Part shown: positions 17,201 through 26,390 of the stretch, one piece after another
Layout of the letters: each line of letters starts with the position of its first letter
Position numbering within the stretch: the first letter of the stretch is position 1
Assembly (NCBI GenBank): GCA_947492585.1
Contig: CANLND010000014.1
Span: forward strand, 1-64,000
Reading direction: 5' to 3'
DNA length: 64,000 nt
Source: an uncultured Paracoccaceae bacterium
GTDB lineage: Bacteria; Pseudomonadota; Alphaproteobacteria; Rhodobacterales; Rhodobacteraceae
The notes under the pieces: generated by a model
Databases searched by the model: none
Told to the model about the DNA's origin: nothing
Seen by the model: only the letters and a program-made list of their open reading frames with translations
Position numbers and translations under genes: made by a program

Positions 17201-18370
17201 CTCAGGTTTGCCCGCTTTTTTCTGGGTTTCACGCAAATGGAACAAGCGCGCCGCGGGATCCTGCTCATCGGCCTGCGCCTGCGATAAAATCTCTTCTGCC
17301 CGCTCCACCTGCCCAATCCGCAGGGCCGCCCGCCCATAAGCCACCCGAAGATCCGGCGTCAGCAGAGCTTCTTTTTCGCACTGTTCAAAGCTTGCAAAGG
17401 CTTTGTCATGCTCCTGCAATTCCGTATAGCCCCTAGCCTGCATCACCCATTTTTTGGGATCTTCGATCTGCGCATCCTGCAGGCGCTGCAAGGCCTGCAA
17501 GGCCTCGTCCCGCGCCCCCAGTCTGTCGCGGGCCTGCGCCAAATGAAACAGCACCGCAGGCTGCACATCTGGCCGCGCAGCCAGATCCTGCAACAGCCCC
17601 GATGCCTGCGAATTGTCTGCCAGCTGCAAATACGCCCGCGCCCAGACCAGCCGCGCGGCCGGCCCCAATGGGTGCAGCGCCTGCGCCCGCTCCAGCGCAG
17701 ACACGGTTTCGGCGTAGCGCGCTCTTTGAAAGGTCAAGATCCCTAGATCGCGCAGCACATCATGTGCGTCACCATAGGTGGCCAAATATGCGTCGAGGAG
17801 AGAGTGCGCCCCGGCCAAATCCCCAGCCTTGCGCAAAGCCGCAGCCTCTGTGCGCTGCGCCGCCTGATGGGTTTTTCGCGCGCGCGACAACAGCGCCTCG
17901 TGTTGCGGATCCAGCGGCGCAATCATACGGAGCCGTTCAAGAGCCTCGATCACCCCGGCCATATCGCCAGTGCCCTCGCGCGCAAGGATCAGTTCCGACA
18001 GAAATTGAGGATCGTTTGGCCGCTTGCGCAGCAGGTCTTCCAGCAGCCGTATCGCCACCGGATAGTCCTGTTGTTTGCGAACGCGCTGAACTTTTTTATA
18101 TTTAAAGAATGTGAACATCTGATACGTCCCAATCAAAACTTTCAGCGCCAGCCACGGTCTGTGTCTCACATATGAGACCAAACCGCAGACGAAGAGGCCA
18201 ACAAACGCCCCGCAGTACAGGATAAGCCACAGCAAGATCCAATCTGTCCCAATATTTTGGCAAGCGCCAGATATTGGGGCATAATATCGCTCACTATTGG
18301 CGCCCAAAGGGGCTGCATATCTGAAACTGATAGCGGTATACGCGTCGGCATTACAATCGGTTTCTGCCAT
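14246..18370 (-). CDS. Giant membrane-anchored TPR - GT4 - GT9 (heptosyltransferase-like) fusion glycosyltransferase
   Basis: About 1374 aa from ATG 18370. Alternatives are ATG 18427 (better AAGG site) and ATG 18118, which would drop the membrane segment; the longer frame runs into the divergent hldD gene and is not credible. Residues about 44-68 (WILLWLILYCGAFVGLFVCGL) form one transmembrane helix. Residues about 90-560 are TPR repeats with canonical spacing (FDQAKEHFEAVIRLSPRQASAYRELA). Residues about 730-1070 are a GT4 domain (SGHTLFGGAEHFLRGMA, ARPEKGFDLLLQVA, RVVIEAHRFGVPVIGS). Residues about 1080-1374 are GT9: AVGNGIGNIIQCTPAIRRL, IANDSGLMHVADGIGVPLTALFGPTSVVKNGP, CCPCQF. The modules are those of the giant gene at 4838 but with GT4 before GT9. 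Likely an inner-membrane enzyme adding heptose and another sugar; acceptor unknown. Confidence 0.8.
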   Translation of the reverse strand: MAETDCNADAYTAISFRYAAPLGANSERYYAPISGACQNIGTDWILLWLILYCGAFVGLFVCGLVSYVRHRPWLALKVLIGTYQMFTFFKYKKVQRVRKQQDYPVAIRLLEDLLRKRPNDPQFLSELILAREGTGDMAGVIEALERLRMIAPLDPQHEALLSRARKTHQAAQRTEAAALRKAGDLAGAHSLLDAYLATYGDAHDVLRDLGILTFQRARYAETVSALERAQALHPLGPAARLVWARAYLQLADNSQASGLLQDLAARPDVQPAVLFHLAQARDRLGARDEALQALQRLQDAQIEDPKKWVMQARGYTELQEHDKAFASFEQCEKEALLTPDLRVAYGRAALRIGQVERAEEILSQAQADEQDPAARLFHLRETQKKAGKPEAAQETLRQIMDIRPNSQDSWYTLGRIQREIGNSKDAATCFKTAGELGARANLVALELAECDLKSGVLNRAAETLAGLLETDPNNSRANFIYARVLARQGVFDQAKEHFEAVIRLSPRQASAYRELAMICTHADQQKDAEHLLQQALEIEPNSGTINADLAAIYLENGRYGDARQRAQKALEIEPDKVSAQRVLTNLAIFDAGHNTPLSLSICAGQAEEWTAFADEVAQVAGDASMGLRRAIEQATHDWIVFDAPSYDVGARRAICDRLRGATDAVLCAAVPGGGRELVAVSAEFAREALAAFDGATPAVEAELPAFVMRRGREIYPPLGQELPTHMQPLAQLGGEVFLISSSGHTLFGGAEHFLRGMAQLYRGMGFRPVLVGHRGDSQNEGVTPDGIAFLQLRDNDEQGFRQLLLERAPTLLHVVTGSGPFVLRCTQDLEVAIVYGTHFWREMLRGSGWFPDIDQMAAPKKEFTPLLLRNEAVYANSAYTQEMQYTHHTLTTDVLYSLPTTTTQEAVREGRDIVLLVNARPEKGFDLLLQVAARCPTYKFVAIAGQSAREEAQIAVQQAGLDNLEIIDQVEDMAALYQRAWCVMVPSYRFIETFSRVVIEAHRFGVPVIGSNRGNVPLLLAQSGVALPEQAELWAKELTHLQEDPAYWAQRAQRAVENSERYEFADQVPVHARLVRQALRPVLVAVGNGIGNIIQCTPAIRRLSEHLGQPVDIVINQDFPGCEWLFAGSPYVGMVYGSDSEYMRRRYDLVLVLASFGKAVPQFHAKRTFIARHKIPFEATENMHESQYNLDCLVAADIGLTYQPEDVAKYFVRDQKPTGLGSRRIVLHAGGKPGEWEVKRWPLFEALAKDLMARGWEVISTGMPHEYVAGTVDRTGTPLVETLQTIGDAGYVIANDSGLMHVADGIGVPLTALFGPTSVVKNGPLSPDSQVISPKNDCCPCQFTDRFKTCTGMQDLSLEEVRDKVLLHLETVQG

Positions 18371-18481
18371 ATGTCCGCGCAATCTAGGCACGACTGCTTG
18401 ACCTGAAAAGCGAGAGGTGGAATACATCTCACAGCCTTGAAAAGCTGCTAATATTTGACCGAACACAAGGGTAGGAAACAT

Positions 18482-19468
18482 ATGTTTCTCGTCACCGGAG
18501 GCGCCGGGTTTATCGGCTCTAACATTGCCAATCAATTGAGCAAGCAAGGCAAAGACGTTATGATTTGTGACTGGCTGGGCCAGGACAATATCAAATGGAA
18601 AAACCTGATCGGCACAACGATCCACCGCTTTGTTGCGCCCGAAGATCTGCCTGCCACGCTGCAGGCCTCTCGCGGTAAAATTGAAGCCGTCATTCACATG
18701 GGGGCAATTTCGGCCACCACCGAGACCGACGGCGATCTGGTGATGCGCTCCAATTTCCAACTGTCGCAGGATTTGTGGAACTGGTGCGCCAGCGAAGACA
18801 TCCCCTTTGTCTATGCTTCCTCCGCCGCCACCTATGGCGACGGCGATCTTGGCTTTGTGGATGGCAATGATCTGGAGGCCACCCGCCGCCTGCGTCCGCT
18901 CAATCTTTATGGCTGGTCCAAACAGCTGTTTGACATCTGGGCGCTGGATCACGTCGCCAAAGGCCGGCCCAGCCCGCGCCAATGGGCAGGCCTGCGGTTC
19001 TTTAACGTCTATGGCCCCCGCGAGAACCACAAAGGTTCAATGATGAGCATCGTCTGCCGCAACTATGAAAAATGCGCCGCCGGGGACACTGTTCAGCTGT
19101 TTAAATCCCACAAGGACGGCGTCAAAGATGGCGAACAACTGCGCGATTTCATTCACGTCGAAGACTGTGTGAACGTCATCGAGTTCTTGCTGAACACGCC
19201 CAACCGCAACGGTATCTTTAATGTGGGCACCGGTCAGGCCCGCAGTTTCCGCGATCTGATCACTGCGACCTATACCGCCAGTGGTCACAGCGAAAAAATT
19301 GAATATATTCCGATGCCGGAACAGCTGCGCAATCGATATCAGTACTTTACCCAGGCCGATATGACCCACCTGCGCAGCAGCGGCTACAATCGCCCCTTCC
19401 TGACCCTTGAAGAAGGGGTGCAGAAATACGTCACCGAATATCTTTCTCGCAGCGAACATGATCGCTGA
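18482..19468 (+). CDS. hldD: ADP-L-glycero-D-manno-heptose 6-epimerase
   Basis: A 328-aa protein, close to the usual 310-330 aa. ATG 18482 is chosen because the protein then opens with the Rossmann motif MFLVTGGAGFIGSNIANQL and an AGGA site precedes it; a start 27 bases earlier adds non-family residues. The motifs GAISATTETDGD, YASSAATYGDG and YGWSKQLFD are those of HldD, and YGWSK holds the catalytic Tyr/Lys. It converts ADP-D-glycero-D-manno-heptose to the L-glycero epimer, the final donor. It heads the plus-strand set hldD-hldE-gmhA-gmhB. Confidence 0.95.
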   Translation: MFLVTGGAGFIGSNIANQLSKQGKDVMICDWLGQDNIKWKNLIGTTIHRFVAPEDLPATLQASRGKIEAVIHMGAISATTETDGDLVMRSNFQLSQDLWNWCASEDIPFVYASSAATYGDGDLGFVDGNDLEATRRLRPLNLYGWSKQLFDIWALDHVAKGRPSPRQWAGLRFFNVYGPRENHKGSMMSIVCRNYEKCAAGDTVQLFKSHKDGVKDGEQLRDFIHVEDCVNVIEFLLNTPNRNGIFNVGTGQARSFRDLITATYTASGHSEKIEYIPMPEQLRNRYQYFTQADMTHLRSSGYNRPFLTLEEGVQKYVTEYLSRSEHDR

Positions 19469-19497
19469 TCGAACGCCCGCAGGCAGGAGTTAAACCC

Positions 19498-20952
19498 ATT
19501 TCGCCGTTATTGGATTTCAAATCAGCTCGTGTCGCCGTGTTTGGCGATTTTGTACTGGATCGCTATGTCACCGGCACCGTCAGCCGGATTTCTCCAGAAG
19601 CCCCGATCCCGGTGCTTCTCAAACAACAGGAAACTGCGGTTTTGGGCGGCGCAGGCAATGTCGCGGCCAATATTCACACCCTGGGCGCCACCCCCATTCC
19701 CGTTGGTCTGTTGGGCGATTGCGCCGAAGGCCGTGAGGTCTGTTACCAGTTGGACAACATGGGCATTTCTGCCGCCCATCTGAACCAGACCGGCGCGCGC
19801 AACACCCCGGTGAAAACCCGTTTCATCGGCGGCCATCAGCAGATCCTGCGGCTGGATCGGGAAACCATCCAACCGCCGTCAGCATCAGAACATCAATGGC
19901 TTTTGGATGCAGCCCAATCGGTGGACTGTGACATCGCCATCCTGTCCGATTATGGCAAAGGCACCCTGCTGAACGGCGCCGCCGAAGCCCTGATTGAGGT
20001 TCTGCGCGCCCGGAACATCCCTGTGTTGGTGGACCCCAAAGGCACCGATTACAGCAAATACCGGGGCGCAACGGCCCTGTCGCCCAATCTCAAAGAACTG
20101 GGAGAGGTCAATGGCGCGCCCTTGCAGGGGGATACACAAATCATCACCACCGCGCGCGGATTGATTTCAGATCTTGATCTGGACTTTATGATAGCCACCC
20201 GCGGCGAAGACGGCCTGTCGATTGTCCTGGCAGAGCGTGATTTTCATATGCCCACCTTTGCGCGTGAGGTCTTTGATGTCTCGGGCGCCGGTGACACGCT
20301 GATCTCAGCCTTTTCAGTGGCGTTTGCCTCTGGGCATTCCATCGAGGACAGTTCGCGGATTGCCAATGCAGCCGCCGGCTTGGTGGTGGCCAAAAACGGC
20401 ACTGCAACCGTCACCCAGGCCGAGGTCGAACAGGCCCTGCACCAACGCAGCCAACGCAGTGGGGACGAAAAAATCCAAACCCGCGCAAATGCCCAGGCCA
20501 CCGTCAAAAGCTGGCGGGATCGTGGCCTGAAAGTGGGCTTTACCAATGGCTGCTTTGATATTTTACACCCCGGTCATGTGTCGTTGTTTGATCAATCCGC
20601 AGCCCGCTGTGACCGGCTGGTGGTTGGCTTGAACACAGATGCCTCGGTGCAGCGTCTCAAAGGTCCAACGCGCCCGGTGGTCGATCAGGACTCCCGTGCC
20701 CAGGTTCTGGCCGCGCTTGGCATGATTGATCTGATTGTTCAATTTGACGAAGACACACCTTTGGAGCTGATCACAGCGCTACAGCCGGATGTGCTGATCA
20801 AAGGCAGCGATTACCAGGAACATGAAATTGTCGGTGCCGATGTGGTCAAAGCCAATGGCGGCCGTGTGGAACGCGCCATTCTGGTAGATGGCAAAAGCAC
20901 CAGCCGCATCGTAAAACGCATTTCCGACACCACAGAAAGCACCGCTACATGA
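19498..20952 (+). CDS. hldE: Bifunctional heptose-7-phosphate kinase / heptose-1-phosphate adenylyltransferase
   Basis: About 484 aa. Residues about 5-315 are a PfkB-type kinase: FGDFVLDRYVTGTVSRISPEAP, VLGGAGNVAANIHTLGA and the anion-hole motif DVSGAGDTLISAFSVA. Residues about 345-480 are the nucleotidyltransferase, with VGFTNGCFDILHPGHVSLFDQ and GLNTDASVQRLKGPTRPV. It makes heptose-1,7-bisphosphate and, after GmhB removes the 7-phosphate, ADP-heptose. No ATG or GTG is available at the 5' end. The AGGAG site at 19485-19489 lies 8 bases before an ATT codon at 19498 but 20 bases before the first TTG (19510), so an AUU start is the better fit. It lies 29 bases after hldD and overlaps gmhA by 4 bases. 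Confidence 0.9.
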   Translation: MSPLLDFKSARVAVFGDFVLDRYVTGTVSRISPEAPIPVLLKQQETAVLGGAGNVAANIHTLGATPIPVGLLGDCAEGREVCYQLDNMGISAAHLNQTGARNTPVKTRFIGGHQQILRLDRETIQPPSASEHQWLLDAAQSVDCDIAILSDYGKGTLLNGAAEALIEVLRARNIPVLVDPKGTDYSKYRGATALSPNLKELGEVNGAPLQGDTQIITTARGLISDLDLDFMIATRGEDGLSIVLAERDFHMPTFAREVFDVSGAGDTLISAFSVAFASGHSIEDSSRIANAAAGLVVAKNGTATVTQAEVEQALHQRSQRSGDEKIQTRANAQATVKSWRDRGLKVGFTNGCFDILHPGHVSLFDQSAARCDRLVVGLNTDASVQRLKGPTRPVVDQDSRAQVLAALGMIDLIVQFDEDTPLELITALQPDVLIKGSDYQEHEIVGADVVKANGGRVERAILVDGKSTSRIVKRISDTTESTAT

Positions 20953-21527
20953 CCAGTCTTGACGATTATATCGCCCGCAGCGAACAGGCACTGCGCCGCA
21001 TGCGGGACGCCAATCTGGGCCCGGCGCTGGAGCAGGCGGCGGACGTGCTGGTCAGCGCGCTCAGCCAGGGCAAACCGGTTCTGGTCTGCGGCAATGGCGG
21101 ATCGGCCAGCGACGCCGAACATATTGCCGGCGAACTGGTGGGACGTTTTCTAAAAGAGCGCCCCGCGTTTAATGTCATTTCTCTGGTGTCAAACGCCGCG
21201 GTGATGACAGCCTGGTCCAATGATTATGACTATGAAACCGTGTTTTCCCGTCAGGTGCAGGGGCACGGAGCCGAAGGCGGCGTGCTGCTGGGCATCTCCA
21301 CCAGCGGCAATTCGGCCAATGTCATCAAAGCCGCAGAACAGGCGCGCGCGATGAACATGTCGGTGGTCACTCTGACCGGTGAAGGCGGCGGCAAGCTGGC
21401 AGCGCTCTCGGATGTTTTGCTGGCGGTGCCAGACAAAACAACCGCGCTGGTGCAGCAGGGTCACATCACCCTGTATCACCATCTGTGCTACCTGCTGGAA
21501 GAACGTCTGGCCCCCAGCGCCACATGA
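20949..21527 (+). CDS. gmhA: Sedoheptulose-7-phosphate isomerase
   Basis: A 192-aa protein of standard length, made of one SIS domain. It shows VLVCGNGGSASDAEHIAGELVG, AAVMTAWSNDYDYETVFSRQ, LLGISTSGNSANVI and the C-terminal QQGHITLYHHLCYLLE, all diagnostic of GmhA. It converts sedoheptulose-7-phosphate to heptose-7-phosphate, the first committed step of heptose synthesis. It overlaps hldE and gmhB by ATGA junctions, so the genes are translationally coupled. Confidence 0.96.
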   Translation: MTSLDDYIARSEQALRRMRDANLGPALEQAADVLVSALSQGKPVLVCGNGGSASDAEHIAGELVGRFLKERPAFNVISLVSNAAVMTAWSNDYDYETVFSRQVQGHGAEGGVLLGISTSGNSANVIKAAEQARAMNMSVVTLTGEGGGKLAALSDVLLAVPDKTTALVQQGHITLYHHLCYLLEERLAPSAT

Positions 21528-22156
21528 GTTTTCTGACCGAACCCGGCGTCTGGGTGGAACGGCGCAGCGCGCGCCGCTTTCCAACTGGACGCGCGCTGTT
21601 TCTGGACCGCGACGGGGTGATCAATGTGGATCATGGCTATGTCGGCGATCCCAAAGATGTCACCCTCATCGCGCCCACCGCGCGGCTGATTGCACGGGCC
21701 AATGCCGCCGGGATTGCAACCGTGGTGGTCACCAATCAATCCGGCATCGGCCGGGGCTATTATGATTGGGACGGGTTTGCTGCCACCATGGACCGCATAC
21801 ATGAAACGCTTGTGCCCTATGGCGCCACGCTCGATATGGTCTGCGCCTGCGCCTATCACCGCGATGCCCTGCCGCCCTATCAGGACGCGTCGCACCCCAC
21901 ACGCAAACCCAATCCCGGCATGATCACCCTGGCCTGCGCGGCGCTGGATCTCGACCCGGCAGCCTCGTTGATCATCGGGGATTCCTGGAGCGATATGCAG
22001 GCCGGCGCGGCCGCAGGTGTCCCCACGGGGGCCTATCTGGGACGCACACCACCGCCCAGCCCGCTTCCAACGTGCCACGTCACCGCCTATAGTCTGCCAC
22101 AGGATGGGGATCAGCTGCTTGCAGATTACGAGACCCACTTACAGGCCACAGCCTGA
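21524..22156 (+). CDS. gmhB: D-glycero-D-manno-heptose-1,7-bisphosphate 7-phosphatase
   Basis: A 210-aa HAD-superfamily phosphatase starting at ATG 21524, overlapping the gmhA stop (ATGA). ALFLDRDGVINVDHGYVGDP holds the catalytic DxD near residue 27; VVTNQSGIGRGY and RKPNPGMITLACAALDLDP are GmhB motifs; IGDSWSDMQAGAAAGV is the Mg-binding motif. CACAYH is part of the variable metal-binding loop of the family. It dephosphorylates heptose-1,7-bisphosphate between the two HldE steps. With it the four ADP-heptose genes are complete on this replicon. Confidence 0.95.
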   Translation: MSFLTEPGVWVERRSARRFPTGRALFLDRDGVINVDHGYVGDPKDVTLIAPTARLIARANAAGIATVVVTNQSGIGRGYYDWDGFAATMDRIHETLVPYGATLDMVCACAYHRDALPPYQDASHPTRKPNPGMITLACAALDLDPAASLIIGDSWSDMQAGAAAGVPTGAYLGRTPPPSPLPTCHVTAYSLPQDGDQLLADYETHLQATA

Positions 22157-22209
22157 CATCAACGCCGATGTCCCTGATCCTCACTGTGCCAGACGGGCAC
22201 ACTGCGGCG

Positions 22210-22240
22210 ATAGACGCCCCGCAGGGCGTCTATTCCCCTG
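22210..22240. terminator. Hairpin between convergent gmhB and GT2 gene
   Basis: Perfect 10-bp stem ATAGACGCCC (22210-22219) / GGGCGTCTAT (22224-22233) with a CGCA loop, lying between convergent genes. The flanking T-tract is short, so it may act as a weak or factor-assisted terminator. Confidence 0.6.
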
Positions 22241-22245
22241 CCGTC

Positions 22246-23397
22246 CTAGTCTGACCTGCCGGCTGTATGAAATTCATCATAGATCAGAATGTTGCGCGTG
22301 GCCGTGACATGCGCCCCAATCTCCTCATGCAGGATGCGCACCTGTTTCTGGGTCTCTTCAATGTTGCGCTTCACGTCTTCCAGACGTTTCAGACTGGATT
22401 GCGACAAGAAATATTCCAGCGCTTTGCCCCAGCCCTGCTCACGTAGGAACAACGCATAAAGCCACACATCCGTATCCGCAAAATCCGCAAGCGCCGGCCC
22501 GTCAAAAATGTCAGCGTCAATTGCCTTCAGCGCGGTTTCAGCGCGGCGAAAATAGCCGGGCGCCGCCTTTGGGTGGAGGCGGCCAAGATGCCAGCTCATA
22601 TTGCCCAAAAGCCAAGACACCGCTTGCGGGTAAAATACCTTGGACTGTTCAGGCGTCAACGCCGCAACGATTGTTTCAAAGTGGTCGATAAACGCGGTCA
22701 GCTCACGGCCCGTGCTGGCCATGGTCTGCCCCGGACGATTGACCCGGTGATAACAAAGGGTCACATCCAAAAACGCAATACGATCCGTTTTCAGACAGAC
22801 CGCCCAGTGGAACGGATTGTCTTCGAAAAAGAAATCCCCTTCGGGAAAGCGCAGATCCTGATCGTTCAGAAACTCCCGACGGTAAAATTTGCGCCAGGGC
22901 ACCGCGATCATCGACACCGCCTGCAACTGGCGCTGCTGTGGATCAGATGCCGGCGTTAAGACGCTCCAACGCGCTTCATCTGCGGGCGTGTGATAGCGGG
23001 CATTTTTCTCGTCAAATTCCTGATAGTTCAAAATCAGGATGTCCACGTCCTGTTGTGCAAACACCTCGCGCCCGTGGCGAAACCCTGCTGGATCCAGCCA
23101 GTCATCGCCATCAACGAAAAACACCGTCTCGCAGCGGGCCATATCCAGCCCGATATTGCCGGCAATGCCCACCCCGCCCATCGTGTTCTGCCCCAGAAGC
23201 ACCGGTTTGCATGTCACGTCTTTGGCACACGCCCCATGGGCACAAAAATCGCGAATGATCTCGACGGTCTGATCGCTGGAGCCATCATCCACGATGATGA
23301 TTTCATCCCCCGGCACCGCAACCTCAGCCACACTGTCCAGACAGCGGCGAACATAGGCTTCGATATTATAGGTTGTGACAATAAAAGAAGTTCTCAT
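22246..23397 (-). CDS. GT2 family glycosyltransferase
   Basis: A 383-aa protein. The N-terminal GT-A fold reads MRTSFIVTTYNIEAYVRRCLDSV, then IIIVDDGSSDQTVEIIRDF and the metal-binding VFFVDGDDWLDPAGF (DGDD near residue 96), as in capsule and LPS GT2 enzymes. No membrane segment is evident. The C-terminal third is helical and ends in a possible coiled coil (LKRLEDVKRNIEETQKQVRIL). The start directly abuts the stop of the upstream GT2 gene. It probably adds one sugar of the glycan of this arm; donor and linkage cannot be read from sequence. Confidence 0.85.
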   Translation of the reverse strand: MRTSFIVTTYNIEAYVRRCLDSVAEVAVPGDEIIIVDDGSSDQTVEIIRDFCAHGACAKDVTCKPVLLGQNTMGGVGIAGNIGLDMARCETVFFVDGDDWLDPAGFRHGREVFAQQDVDILILNYQEFDEKNARYHTPADEARWSVLTPASDPQQRQLQAVSMIAVPWRKFYRREFLNDQDLRFPEGDFFFEDNPFHWAVCLKTDRIAFLDVTLCYHRVNRPGQTMASTGRELTAFIDHFETIVAALTPEQSKVFYPQAVSWLLGNMSWHLGRLHPKAAPGYFRRAETALKAIDADIFDGPALADFADTDVWLYALFLREQGWGKALEYFLSQSSLKRLEDVKRNIEETQKQVRILHEEIGAHVTATRNILIYDEFHTAGRSD

Positions 23398-24369
23398 TTA
23401 GACATCATCCTTTAGATGGCCAAGAAGATCTGAGGACAGGCCTGGGTCTTCCAATGCAATGACGCGAAAGTCTTTTGGAGACACATGCCGCAGAATGAAT
23501 TTTGCACATTTTGTCTTGAATTCGCGTTCAAACCCCGGATCCAGATTTTGCGGAATCCAGCGCATCAGCTTGGTATAAAACTGCCAGAACGCCAGATTGA
23601 TCCCCACGCAAAAGCGGCCCGATTCCATGCGATTTTGCACATTGTTCAGGGCTTCAAACACCCGCAAACGATCGGCATCGCGGCGATTGGTGATCCGCGC
23701 GCCACCGGCGCTGACAAAATGTCTCAAACCCGGCGTGTGGGAATAGATCACCCGCTGCGCCATCAAAAAGCTGGCCCAATGGATTTCGATATCATTGTGC
23801 ACCGGAATTTCCGTGCACTGGATCTGATGTGCCCGCAAAAACGCGGTCCGGTATAATTTATTCCAAGGGTAGGCACTGACTGCGACCATCATGTGCATCT
23901 GTTGCACAGACATCACCTGCGGCTCATCGCTTTTGGGCAACTGGTCCCAGCACCGTTCATCCACCGGCACGCCGCAGGCCCTGCCCTGCGCCTCTTCACG
24001 GCTGTCGATGTGGCGGAACATCGCAAAATCAAACGCCCCATCATAGGCGATAAAACGCTCTAGAAGCGGGCCATATTCGGCGGTGGGCAGATCATCTGAA
24101 TCCAGGAAGATGACAAACGGGCAGGTGACAGCCTCTAGCCCGGTATTGCGCGCGGCGCCTCCGCTTTTGTTTTCAGCATGGCGCAGAATTTTGACGGTTT
24201 TCTGCGCGGCCTGTGCAGCAGCAACATCAATCTGCCCCTGCAAAGGCTCTGCCGAACAGTCATCCACAATAATAATCTCTGCAATGCAGGACACCTGTAT
24301 CAGACGAGACAACGCCGCCTGCACACCATGCGCATCATTCCAGGCCGGGATAACAACCGAGACGGTCAT
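23398..24369 (-). CDS. GT2 family glycosyltransferase
   Basis: A 323-aa protein with a GT-A N-terminus: VSVVIPAWNDAHGVQAAL, EIIIVDDCSAEPLQ, GGAARNTGLEAVTCPFVIFLDSDD. The DSDD metal motif is near residue 92. The C-terminal part resembles its downstream neighbour (SAYPWNKLYRTAFLRAHQI against IAVPWRKFYRREFLNDQDL), so the two probably arose by duplication and specialisation. Its ATG overlaps the stop of the upstream 200-aa gene (ATGA), giving a three-gene minus-strand unit. Confidence 0.85.
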   Translation of the reverse strand: MTVSVVIPAWNDAHGVQAALSRLIQVSCIAEIIIVDDCSAEPLQGQIDVAAAQAAQKTVKILRHAENKSGGAARNTGLEAVTCPFVIFLDSDDLPTAEYGPLLERFIAYDGAFDFAMFRHIDSREEAQGRACGVPVDERCWDQLPKSDEPQVMSVQQMHMMVAVSAYPWNKLYRTAFLRAHQIQCTEIPVHNDIEIHWASFLMAQRVIYSHTPGLRHFVSAGGARITNRRDADRLRVFEALNNVQNRMESGRFCVGINLAFWQFYTKLMRWIPQNLDPGFEREFKTKCAKFILRHVSPKDFRVIALEDPGLSSDLLGHLKDDV

Positions 24370-24968
24370 ACGGCAAAAAGACGCAAATCTGTTACGCTCA
24401 GATCAATCTCCTGAGGCGCAAAGAACAACACCAATTCACGCCAGTTGGCGGTCAACGGCACCATCTCAGATGACCCAACAGGATGCAGATCAATATGGCG
24501 CCCGGGCGCGGTGGTGCTGACCAGATGTTTCTCCAGAAAGAAATCACGGAATTTATTGCCTGTGCCGCTGCGCAGACACACCCGGGTTGTTGTCGCTCTT
24601 TGATGGGACTGGGTTTTGATCAGCACACCAAAGGTATCGATCTGTGAAAAATCCAAAGGCCCCAGTTCAAAATGCACAGCCGCCCACCCGGACGCGGGCA
24701 CGGCCGAGGCCTTATAGCGCAGCAATGTGCCCGCCGGACCCGATGTGTCCAAAACCCGCGGCGCCTTGAGATCCTGATGCAGTTTCATTCCGGATCTGAT
24801 GATTTTTTCCTCCGGAAAAGGCCCGGACATCTCCGCATCACGCAGGGCGGCAAACTCTTTGTTCAGCACAGAACAAGCCAGGACAGCGTCCCCCTGCGCG
24901 ACTGGCGCTTTGGGGGGCGATGACTTGAGAACTTTTTGAACCACTTTTTGAGCCTGGGCAGCAATCAT
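24366..24968 (-). CDS. Uncharacterised beta-sandwich (carbohydrate-binding-like) protein
   Basis: A 200-aa protein I cannot assign to a named family. Residues about 85-200 alternate strands and turns typical of a jelly-roll carbohydrate-binding module (GWAAVHFELGPLDFSQIDTF, WRELVLFFAPQEIDLSVTDL). Residues 1-60 are probably unstructured or helical. No signal peptide or membrane segment is seen. A good AAGGA site precedes the ATG by 9 bases, and the gene is coupled by overlap to two GT2 genes. A role in binding glycan acceptor or donor for those enzymes is a guess from context. Confidence 0.65.
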   Translation of the reverse strand: MIAAQAQKVVQKVLKSSPPKAPVAQGDAVLACSVLNKEFAALRDAEMSGPFPEEKIIRSGMKLHQDLKAPRVLDTSGPAGTLLRYKASAVPASGWAAVHFELGPLDFSQIDTFGVLIKTQSHQRATTTRVCLRSGTGNKFRDFFLEKHLVSTTAPGRHIDLHPVGSSEMVPLTANWRELVLFFAPQEIDLSVTDLRLFAV

Positions 24969-25018
24969 GCCTGAAGATCCTTTTGATATAGAATTATTTT
25001 GCTCCGCGTCCGCACCGC

Positions 25019-26209
<1,191 letters not shown>

Positions 26210-26390
26210 CTAGAGTGGTCTTCTTAAACGGCAAATCCCCATCCGCAACAAGAGCCTTCGCCCGCTTTCCCACCGCAGATGCAACAGAAACACGCTCAAA
26301 CAGCGCAGATGATTGCCCCTGTAGAGAAAATCTCATACACCCGGTGTCACGCGCACTGCACCGTCAAACTCACGGATCCCAAAGACAATA

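Noticed and set aside
18371-19030. N-terminal extension of the giant minus-strand glycosyltransferase up to 19030
   Set aside because: It would run through the divergent hldD gene; the extra residues show no family pattern.
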